Positions 1 to 4,365 of a stretch of DNA of 14,800 bases are shown one piece after another (positions within the stretch are counted from its first letter, which is position 1; each line of letters begins with the position of its first letter). The stretch comes from an uncultured Erysipelotrichaceae bacterium (lineage in GTDB: Bacteria > Bacillota_I > Bacilli_A > Erysipelotrichales > Erysipelotrichaceae): positions 1 to 14,800 of the forward strand of contig CALEMD010000105.1 in NCBI GenBank assembly GCA_937902945.1, given 5' to 3'. The notes under the pieces are model-generated. The model was not told the DNA's origin, did not search any database, and was given only the letters and a program-made list of their open reading frames with translations. The translations under genes and the position numbers were made by a program.

Positions 1-234
1 CAGCTTCCCTACAAAGCTATGAAATTAACCCATTCTTCCTGATGAAGCCTCATTTATTCCGCCTGTTTTGAAAAAGTAACCAAGTTGAAGGTAAGCCAAA
101 TAGATTTGATTAGCTACAGAAGATTGGAAAAGCGAATTTAAGCACCGTTTGTTGAAAATGTTTGAAAAGGTATTATGTAGGGTGTAGCATAATCCTTAGT
201 TAGGTGACCTCATCAAAAGGAGGATATGGAGATT
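1..234. other. AT-rich left flank without a recognisable gene
   Basis: No convincing gene lies in this stretch. A short plus-strand open frame runs from position 3 to a TGA at 69-71 and could be the tail of a gene that begins outside the window, but 22 codons are too few to identify. The right part holds the leader of the TM2 gene: a possible promoter around 162-190 and the ribosome binding site at 217-223. No attachment-site repeat could be recognised, because the other prophage end is not in view. Confidence 0.5.
162..190 (+). promoter_or_regulatory. Possible sigma-A-type promoter of the TM2 gene
   Basis: TTGAAA at 162-167 (five of six consensus bases) is followed after 17 bases by TAGCAT at 185-190 (four of six). 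Transcription would start near 197, leaving a short leader before the Shine-Dalgarno site at 217-223. A second TTGAAA at 152-157 and a TATTAT at 171-176 lie close by but are badly spaced relative to each other. This is a weak pattern call in AT-rich DNA. Confidence 0.3.
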
Positions 235-693
235 ATGGGGAAAATAATAGATATTAATAATAATGATGGAATTGTAATAATTGGTGAAAACGGTGCAGTA
301 AGCGAAGTGCGGCTTGATGATTTAAACTTTGTCCCAATTGTTGGAGATGAAGTGGAAGTTTTTAAAAGTGAAACTAAAACTTATGTTACGAAGGTTCAAA
401 AAGTAGAAACAATTTTAGGGCAAGATCATGGTATTAATATTAATCTCCAAAATACTCAAACTGCTCCTAACACATACATTGCAACTGGAAAAGTTGTAAG
501 TAAGCTTGCTTATTGTTTACTTGCTTTTTTTCTAGGAGGAATCGGTGCTCACAAGTTTTATGCTGGCAAAATAGGAACTGGCATTATTTATTTATTATTT
601 TGTTGGACATTTATACCTGCATTACTTGCTTTTATAGATTTTATAATTGGACTATGTAAGCATTCAGATGCCAATGGAAATATCATAGTATAA
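235..693 (+). CDS. TM2-domain membrane protein with an N-terminal beta-rich domain
   Basis: Small membrane protein of 152 residues, or 155 if the upstream ATG at 226 is used. AAGGAGG at 217-223 lies only 2 bases before the 226 ATG but 11 before the one at 235, so the second start is preferred. The first 50 or so residues look like a small beta barrel (alternating hydrophobic residues, many Gly and Asp), possibly OB- or S1-like. The C-terminal 65 residues match the TM2 family: a first hydrophobic helix ending in LGGIGAHKFYAGK, a short turn, then a second helix with a conserved Asp in FIDFIIGL. TM2 proteins have no single established function. The gene converges on the phage late operon and is AT-richer than it, so it is either a cargo gene of the prophage or host DNA beyond the phage end. 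The TM2 call is firm; the role is unknown. Confidence 0.8.
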   Translation: MGKIIDINNNDGIVIIGENGAVSEVRLDDLNFVPIVGDEVEVFKSETKTYVTKVQKVETILGQDHGININLQNTQTAPNTYIATGKVVSKLAYCLLAFFLGGIGAHKFYAGKIGTGIIYLLFCWTFIPALLAFIDFIIGLCKHSDANGNIIV

Positions 694-813
694 AATCAAT
701 AATACAGCTAATTTAAATTATTCTTAGCAGCACTAATAAATGTTAAACGAAAAGCAGTAGCAAAAATGACATGCTACAAAGCAGCATCGTATCAAGTCAA
801 ACACAAATAAAGC
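694..813. other. Intergenic spacer between convergent units
   Basis: No gene is seen. It holds two weak inverted repeats, GCTAA/TTAGC (707-711 with 724-728) and GTAGCA/TGCTAC (757-762 with 772-777). Neither is followed by a T run, so neither is a convincing terminator for the plus-strand TM2 gene. If the phage ends near here, an attachment site could lie in this spacer, but none can be recognised from one side alone. Confidence 0.4.
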
Positions 814-817
814 AAAG

Positions 818-849
818 AAAAAAAACCGCCACCCAATTGGATGACGGTT
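818..849 (-). terminator. Rho-independent terminator of the phage late operon
   Basis: On the minus strand the arms 849-839 and 834-824 form an 11-bp stem (two G-U pairs, the rest Watson-Crick) closed by the tetraloop AATT at 838-835. It is followed directly by a run of T (plus-strand A at 818-825). It lies just past the holin stop at 858. Read on the plus strand, the same DNA has C-A mismatches in the stem and no T run, so it should work mainly for the minus-strand phage transcript. Confidence 0.88.
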
Positions 850-857
850 ATCTATAT

Positions 858-1085
858 TTACTCATTATTTATAGTGCTTGATGTTTCTACTTCCGGCAAT
901 CCACCCAGCGACGTCAGAATTGACAGGACCGCTGATAGAGCGGCAGTGCTTGCCACCATTGCCCAATCAACTCCTCCCATTGTTGCCGTTGTTCCGATGG
1001 TGGCCACCGCAACCTGGCATGCCGTTTTGATAGCTCTGACAAGTGCTGCTGCAAACCACTTCTTCCAATACTCCTTATCTTTCAT
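858..1085 (-). CDS. Phage holin, r1t type
   Basis: Small membrane protein (75 residues) that would form the lesions in the host membrane that let the endolysin reach the wall. It has a charged N-terminus (MKDKEYWKKW), a first hydrophobic helix at about residues 12-34, a short Gly-Val-Asp-Trp turn near 38-41, and a second helix at about 42-60, then a polar tail. The order RAIKTACQVAVATIG, GGVDW, AALSAVLSILTSLGGLPE is characteristic of the r1t-type holin family first known from Lactococcus phage r1t. The start codon lies inside the end of the preceding gene (11-base overlap), with a good ribosome binding site (GAGGAG) in that gene. It is the last gene of the late operon, with a terminator just behind it. 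Confidence 0.88.
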   Translation of the reverse strand: MKDKEYWKKWFAAALVRAIKTACQVAVATIGTTATMGGVDWAMVASTAALSAVLSILTSLGGLPEVETSSTINNE

Positions 1086-1335
1086 TAGCTCTCTCCTCTA
1101 ATCCCGTCATTCGGGTTTCTAATGCTGTAACACGACGATCAATATCGCCGATCTGTCGTGATGAATCCTTAATGCTAGCTTTAATGTCCTTTACGTCGTC
1201 TTTAAGGTTGTCCACCGATTGGAGGACACGACCTGTCTGCTCAGCGTTTTTTGCGTTTCCTTTGCTAACTGTGTACAGATTTAAGCCAAATCCCAAAGCG
1301 GCGATTAGTAGTGATGCATATACAGGGTCTATCAT
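1075..1335 (-). CDS. XhlA-like membrane-anchored coiled-coil protein of the lysis cassette
   Basis: 86 residues. An N-terminal hydrophobic helix (about residues 4-23, YASLLIAALGFGLNLYTV) is followed by a long, highly charged helix. In that helix hydrophobic residues recur in heptads (VDNLKDDVKDIKASIKD, IGDIDRRVTALETRM), so a coiled coil is likely from about residue 35 to 80. Small proteins of this kind sit beside holins in many Bacillota phages; XhlA of Bacillus PBSX has the reverse layout (coiled coil first, membrane helix last), so this is an analogy of position and type rather than a clear family match. It has its own Shine-Dalgarno site (GAGAGGG, about 8 bases upstream), lies 15 bases after the endolysin stop and overlaps the holin start. 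It could be a holin partner or an antiholin. Confidence 0.7.
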   Translation of the reverse strand: MIDPVYASLLIAALGFGLNLYTVSKGNAKNAEQTGRVLQSVDNLKDDVKDIKASIKDSSRQIGDIDRRVTALETRMTGLEERANER

Positions 1336-1350
1336 CTTATGGACCCTCTC

Positions 1351-2319
1351 TTACATCATTTCATTAACTCTTGCCTGGACCTGATCATACAAATCGCCTA
1401 AAGCGTTTTTGCGATCATCGCCATTGCCAAACTCACCGGCAATTGCTCTGCGTGCTAAATCATCAATATCTGCTGCTGGCTGAGATGTTCTACCTGCAAG
1501 GATTTGATTAACTCTTGCCTGGACAGCGTCATAGTTGGAGCCTAATGCAGCTTTGCGGTCATCACCAGTTCCATACTGGCCAGCAATCACCGCATTGGCC
1601 AAAGCCTCAATATCAACTAATGGTTGTGAAGCTGGTTCGCCTCCACCTAAAACCTGATTAACTCTTGCCTGCACCGCGTTTGCATCATATCCGGCGTTGG
1701 TCAATGCGTTCATACGGTCACTACCATTTCCATAGGCTCCGGCAATGACTTCCTGTGCAATTTCATCAATGCTTTTTGTTGGCTGTGCTATAGGCTGGTT
1801 ACCGCCTGTTGTAGGCTGTGGCTCGCCGTTAAGCTGTGTATTGACTGTCTGTGCTAGTTCAGCCATGCGATTGTGCAGTGGTTCGCCTGGGCATGTCGTG
1901 TTTGCAAACATTCTGTGCTCTGTAAGCGAACCGTTCGGTGTCCCATCATAATTAAGCGTAAATTTATGCCGTTTGCAGATGTCTACGCATAGGTTCACCA
2001 GGGCTTTCCAAGATGCATCGGAAATGTTCCAGTTCGCGTCACTGTCCGATACCTCGATAGTAATTGCGTTTTTGTCATTGTCCCAAGAGGATGAAGTCCA
2101 TGCTCTGTTCTCCTCCTCAACGTTGCAGGCAATATCGCCATTAACCCCGATACAATAGTTGGCTGAACATTCTCTCGCCGTGTTAGCTAGATACGTTGCA
2201 CAGTCTGCTCCACTCATTACTCCCGCCATGTGATGGGGCGTGATTTTGCAAACAGGATTGCCATTTCTTCCGTTACATTTGTCCGTTAAAATAACGTTAT
2301 TTGTTAAACTTGAGTACAT
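1351..2319 (-). CDS. Endolysin: N-acetylmuramoyl-L-alanine amidase with three CW_7 repeats
   Basis: Cuts the amide bond between N-acetylmuramic acid and L-alanine of peptidoglycan to lyse the host. Numbered from the GTG at 2322, residues 1-163 form an Amidase_2/PGRP-type domain. Likely zinc ligands are His30 or His31 (in the ITPHHM segment), His136 (TEHRMF) and Cys144 (NTTCPG). A Pro/Gln/Thr-rich linker at about 165-183 leads to three CW_7 cell-wall-binding repeats (about 185-226, 236-277, 285-322), each with the pattern IAxxVIAGxYGxGxDRxxAL...YxxVQARVN. CW_7 modules, known from the Cpl-7 lysozyme, bind the sugar-peptide part of the wall rather than choline. There is no signal peptide, so release should need the holin. 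The ATG at 2319 overlaps the stop of the preceding small ORF (TGATG); a GTG three bases upstream is also possible. Domain calls are firm. Confidence 0.93.
   Translation of the reverse strand: MYSSLTNNVILTDKCNGRNGNPVCKITPHHMAGVMSGADCATYLANTARECSANYCIGVNGDIACNVEEENRAWTSSSWDNDKNAITIEVSDSDANWNISDASWKALVNLCVDICKRHKFTLNYDGTPNGSLTEHRMFANTTCPGEPLHNRMAELAQTVNTQLNGEPQPTTGGNQPIAQPTKSIDEIAQEVIAGAYGNGSDRMNALTNAGYDANAVQARVNQVLGGGEPASQPLVDIEALANAVIAGQYGTGDDRKAALGSNYDAVQARVNQILAGRTSQPAADIDDLARRAIAGEFGNGDDRKNALGDLYDQVQARVNEMM
1360..1770 (-). repeat. Three imperfect direct repeats encoding the CW_7 modules
   Basis: The plus-strand block ATTAACTCTTGCCTG recurs at 1363, 1507 and 1657, giving periods of 144 and 150 bases. 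Each copy is followed by related sequence ending in the codons of the YGxGxDR motif. The repeats are coding and in frame with one another, so copies could be gained or lost by recombination without breaking the protein. Confidence 0.85.
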
Positions 2320-2387
2320 CACTTCACTCCCTCGGGCGTGTCTTCGCCCTTTCCATCGTTCAATTCTTTCTCTTCCTCTTCGTTCAT
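2319..2387 (-). CDS. 22-residue acidic ORF coupled to the endolysin
   Basis: Unrecognised small ORF with an ATG at 2387 and a TGA at 2321-2319 that shares its A with the endolysin ATG (TGATG). A purine-rich ribosome binding site (AGAGGAAG) lies about 6 bases upstream. The peptide starts MNEEEEKELNDGKGED and is almost wholly charged, with about nine acidic residues and no hydrophobic stretch, so it is neither a membrane protein nor a small folded domain of known type. It also contains the endolysin's own ribosome binding site (GAGGGAG). The stop-start overlap suggests that its translation opens or couples the endolysin start, so it may matter as a leader rather than as a product. It could also be the worn-down end of a larger gene. 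Confidence 0.5.
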   Translation of the reverse strand: MNEEEEKELNDGKGEDTPEGVK

Positions 2388-2411
2388 TTTTTCTTCCTCT
2401 TTTCTATTTAA

Positions 2412-2720
2412 TTAAATCGTTCTCCACGCACCCCAAGCACCGGCGTTGGATGCGCGTATATAAATGTTTGTATCATTGCCACACACTCCTATTTGAGTGC
2501 AATATAAATGATTGCCATCCGTTAATAAATTTATCCATGTAAAGTACCCATACGATTTTGGTGCATGTATAAGGATACTGCCTGCTCCAGAGAATATTCC
2601 GACTGATGTTATATTGTTAATATCACCTGTGCTTTTATAGTTGATAGTAAAGTCTGATTTGCTCAACTTGCTTGCTATCATCAGCAATATGTTTGTCGGT
2701 GCATGTCCAAGGTTAAGCAT
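2412..2720 (-). CDS. Tail fibre tip protein with a pyocin-knob-like domain
   Basis: 102 residues. After a short N-terminal part (MLNLGHAPTNILLMIASKLS), residues 30 to 102 follow the pattern of the pyocin-knob fold found in tail fibres: GDINNITSVGIF, then HAPKS, a central strand ending in YCTQIGV, and the closing motif IYIRASNAGAWGAWRTI. Such domains shape the distal fibre that touches the host surface. Alone it is very short for a fibre and looks like the C-terminal tip of a longer product. Its ATG overlaps the place where the preceding leader ORF would end if the G tract had 12 rather than 11 bases. AGGGTGG about 5 bases upstream could serve as a modest ribosome binding site. Expression may therefore depend on the tract length. 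Confidence 0.7.
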   Translation of the reverse strand: MLNLGHAPTNILLMIASKLSKSDFTINYKSTGDINNITSVGIFSGAGSILIHAPKSYGYFTWINLLTDGNHLYCTQIGVCGNDTNIYIRASNAGAWGAWRTI

Positions 2721-2744
2721 TTATGCCACCCTGCATGCACGCAA

Positions 2745-2762
2745 GGTTACTTTTTAGTAACC
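2745..2762 (-). other. Hairpin directly after the G11 tract
   Basis: GGTTACT and AGTAACC (2762-2756 and 2751-2745 on the minus strand) form a perfect 7-bp stem with an AAAA loop. The stem includes the last two G of the tract and the stop codon used in the present frame. There is no T run, so it is not a terminator. It could favour slippage at the tract or slow the ribosome on it. Confidence 0.6.
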
Positions 2763-2795
2763 CCCCCCCCCGAACATTTTGAACGTTTTATTCAT
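2754..2795 (-). CDS. Leader ORF with a G11 tract, present 13-residue form
   Basis: A strong ribosome binding site (AAAAGGAG at 2812-2805) sits 9 bases before the ATG at 2795. The frame runs MNKTFKMF, then four glycines from the G tract (2771-2761), then Tyr and TAA at 2756-2754. With 12 G the frame would instead continue for 14 more codons and stop at 2715-2713, inside the start of the pyocin-knob ORF. With 10 G it stops early in another frame. The ATG is in the same frame as the downstream ORF at the present length, but two TAA codons lie between. It may be a length-sensed switch for the next gene, or a fibre gene broken by mutation or miscalled bases. Confidence 0.5.
   Translation of the reverse strand: MNKTFKMFGGGGY
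2761..2771 (-). repeat. Homopolymer tract G11 in a fibre leader ORF
   Basis: Eleven C on the plus strand, G11 on the coding strand, beginning at the ninth codon of a well-supported start. Such a run is far from what this AT-leaning genome would give by chance, and tracts of this type are the standard substrate of slipped-strand phase variation. Confidence 0.9.
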
Positions 2796-2821
2796 CTTGT
2801 TTTTCTCCTTTTCTAATACCT

Positions 2822-3193
2822 CTAATACCATCTGCCAATGGCTATCATATTTATGATAAATGTACAAGTATAATCATCTGGTCTAGCAATGTCAACGGAT
2901 CCAGCATTAGAGTTTGTAATATTTTTAATTCGTACAATATATCCCATGTATGGAACACCAGCGCCACCATTCGTTACGTTAACGACAGGGGTATTGGTAA
3001 ATGCAACCGGAAAAAGTCCCATATCAACAGCATACACATATTGCGATTGCCACGTTGATGAGCTTGCCAACGTTATGGTAACGGCTTTAAAACAAATTTG
3101 CGTACCGTCAGGATACCTAATCCAATTACCATTAGCATTACTTCCGCTTTTTACTTGACCGTGTCCGCTGTTAAACAATGCGACCACCGCCAA
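2822..3193 (-). CDS. Tail fibre tip protein, GSNANGxWIRYPDGTQIC type
   Basis: 123 residues from a TTG at 3193. From about residue 8 it reads FNSGHGQVKSGSNANGNW, then IRYPDGTQICFK and further beta-rich sequence to the end (TFIINMIAIGRWY). The SGSNxNGxxIRxxDGTQIC motif recurs in distal parts of fibre and receptor-binding proteins of phages and prophages. Like its neighbour it is short and lacks a trimer-forming N-terminal shaft. TTG is a poor start with no clear ribosome binding site of its own. Six bases upstream is the TGA of the leader ORF at 3244-3200, which is in the same frame, so the protein may arise by reinitiation after the leader or may be the 3' part of a fibre gene interrupted by a frame change. 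The true start is uncertain; the domain is fairly clear. Confidence 0.65.
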   Translation of the reverse strand: MAVVALFNSGHGQVKSGSNANGNWIRYPDGTQICFKAVTITLASSSTWQSQYVYAVDMGLFPVAFTNTPVVNVTNGGAGVPYMGYIVRIKNITNSNAGSVDIARPDDYTCTFIINMIAIGRWY

Positions 3194-3216
3194 TCTGATT
3201 CAGGGCGTTATGTGGT
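3183..3216 (-). other. Hairpin covering the TTG start downstream of the G8 tract
   Basis: On the minus strand ACCAC (3216-3212) pairs with GTGGT (3187-3183) and CGCC (3207-3204) with GGCG (3191-3188). An ATAA bulge and a 12-base loop hold the leader TGA. The TTG start (3193-3191) lies at the 3' edge of the loop and stem, so the structure could hide it unless a ribosome reads through the leader. Confidence 0.45.
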
Positions 3217-3244
3217 GCCCCCCCCGCTTATTATATGCTTGCAT
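3200..3244 (-). CDS. Leader ORF with a G8 tract, present 14-residue form
   Basis: AAAGGAG at 3258-3252 lies 7 bases before the ATG at 3244, an ideal start site. The present frame reads MQAYNKRGGHHITP and stops at TGA (3202-3200), 6 bases before the TTG of the next ORF and in its frame. With 9 G the frame would change to a more protein-like run containing APHNALNQIGGG and stop at 3173-3171, about 20 bases inside the next ORF. With 7 or 10 G it stops at a TAA just after the tract. The start signal is too good to be chance, so this is a real translation start whose product depends on the tract length. Confidence 0.5.
   Translation of the reverse strand: MQAYNKRGGHHITP
3218..3225 (-). repeat. 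Homopolymer tract G8 in a fibre leader ORF
   Basis: Eight C on the plus strand, G8 on the coding strand, beginning inside the seventh codon of the leader ORF. It is shorter than the G11 tract but of the same kind, and sits in the same place relative to a strong ribosome binding site and ATG. Confidence 0.85.
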
Positions 3245-3256
3245 GTTTATTCTCCT

Positions 3257-3622
3257 TTATTTTAAGAAAGCATGTGCTTGTCCCCAAATATTAGTATCTT
3301 CAGAAGAAAAAATTGACCCAAGTTGAACCATTCCTGTAGTTCGCACATTACAGTCGATTGATCCAGATGAAGATGATGAATTAGTAAATAAAGCCGAAAA
3401 GCTATCAGATGTCGGAGTAATTATTTTTGATACATTAAATATGTCTAAGTCTACTCCAGCAACAACTGATACGTTGCTAATAGAAATGCTTACGTAAGCC
3501 TCATAATCGTTGTAATAGACAAAGCAACGGTCCGGTCTATACGTTATTGTTATATCTATTGGCGTTATGTAAACTTTCTTGAATCTAAATTTCTCGTTTG
3601 TATTATGCCCCTCTCCTTGCAT
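3257..3622 (-). CDS. Small fibre or tail-tip protein, unrecognised family
   Basis: 121 residues starting MQGEGHNTNEKFRF. The sequence is beta-rich, with alternating hydrophobic residues (VYITPIDITITY, VSISISNVSVVAGVDLDIF), a serine-rich turn (NSSSSSGS at about residues 81-88) and no membrane helix or signal peptide. I do not recognise a family. Its ATG shares bases with the TAA of the preceding fibre gene (TAATG), so the two are translated together and it is likely to be a partner or chaperone of that fibre, or a separate tip protein. It is the last ordinary gene before the two G-tract units; the ribosome binding site of the first leader ORF overlaps its stop codon. Confidence 0.6.
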   Translation of the reverse strand: MQGEGHNTNEKFRFKKVYITPIDITITYRPDRCFVYYNDYEAYVSISISNVSVVAGVDLDIFNVSKIITPTSDSFSALFTNSSSSSGSIDCNVRTTGMVQLGSIFSSEDTNIWGQAHAFLK

Positions 3623-4347
3623 TATCTCACCCCCTTCTGCCGTATCAACGTTACCGCCATATCTGACGTTGGCTGAGTTATAAAGTAAATTCTTACCGTT
3701 CCAGCACCGGTTAGATTTGCACCATAACAGTAGCTATCATAAGCTGTCTGGTTGCTCACATCTTGTGCAACAATGTCTTGTATGACAGTGTCTACTGTGA
3801 TTGATGCATCCGCATAGTCATAGCAGTATGGGAATGTGCCAGATAGGAAATCCGTATTAGCGACCACCGATGCATGGGGAATGGTAATTGACTGCAACGT
3901 CAAGGCTTTATCATTGATTGCATTATCTGTTTCTGTTTTCAAATAATACAAATTCATGTCTGTTGTGCCACCCATAGAATCCCAGGATGATCCATTCCAT
4001 GCATAATTGATATTGCTCTGATGAGTTGTCTCATCAGTTGTTACATTGTACATATCTCCCTTTGACGGATCAGTTGGCAGATCTGCGTATGTAGCAACTG
4101 TTCCCTTATATGTAATTGGATACATGCTCTTACGTTTATTTTCTACTTCTGTAATTGCGCCTTGGACATTCTGTGCATCAATTCCCACTGCAGATCCATC
4201 ATAAGAAACATTGACACTATCCGCCAATTGTCCTAATAGGTGTTTCTTTGTAATTTGTTTAACATCTTCACTATCATTGACTATGATTTTCCCGGTGTCA
4301 GATAGTTGCTGGATCTCCTGGACTTCTGTTATTCGTCTATTAGCCAT
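3622..4347 (-). CDS. Tail fibre or baseplate fibre protein with NVQ and YADLP motifs
   Basis: 241 residues, beginning MANRRITEVQEIQQL. The N-terminal part carries a motif seen in many head and tail fibre proteins, GIDAQNVQGAITEVENK (about residues 55-71). It is followed by YKGTVATYADLPTDPSKGDMYNV (about 80-102), an NYAWNGSSWDSMGG segment, and NLYYLKTETDNAI, which reads like the end of a fibre attachment region. The C-terminal 90 residues are beta-rich and carry the variable part. It starts 18 bases after the B-repeat protein stops and overlaps the next gene by TAATG. The likely role is a trimeric fibre that links the tail tip to the receptor-binding proteins that follow. The fibre call is good; its exact place is inferred from gene order. 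Confidence 0.75.
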   Translation of the reverse strand: MANRRITEVQEIQQLSDTGKIIVNDSEDVKQITKKHLLGQLADSVNVSYDGSAVGIDAQNVQGAITEVENKRKSMYPITYKGTVATYADLPTDPSKGDMYNVTTDETTHQSNINYAWNGSSWDSMGGTTDMNLYYLKTETDNAINDKALTLQSITIPHASVVANTDFLSGTFPYCYDYADASITVDTVIQDIVAQDVSNQTAYDSYCYGANLTGAGTVRIYFITQPTSDMAVTLIRQKGVR

Positions 4348-4365
4348 TTTTCACCACTCTTTCCA

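Noticed and set aside
3..71. Short plus-strand frame at the left edge that could be the end of a gene starting outside.
   Set aside because: Only 22 codons and no recognisable family; it cannot be told from chance.
226..234. Upstream ATG of the TM2 gene as the start.
   Set aside because: Only 2 bases separate it from AAGGAGG; the ATG at 235 has a workable 11-base spacing.
707..777. Two short inverted repeats after the TM2 gene as its terminator.
   Set aside because: Stems of 5 and 6 bp with no following T run.
1360..1770. Evenly spaced repeats considered as a CRISPR array.
   Set aside because: Periods of 144 and 150 bases lie within one reading frame and encode CW_7 protein repeats.
2745..2762. 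Hairpin after the G11 tract as a terminator.
   Set aside because: No T run follows on the minus strand, and coding continues beyond.
2812..2829. Tandem 9-base repeat TCTAATACC at the end of a tip gene.
   Set aside because: Only two copies, partly in the stop region; nothing suggests a function.
2412..3622. Diversity-generating retroelement target in the fibre genes.
   Set aside because: No reverse transcriptase, template repeat or near-duplicate with A-specific changes is visible in the window.
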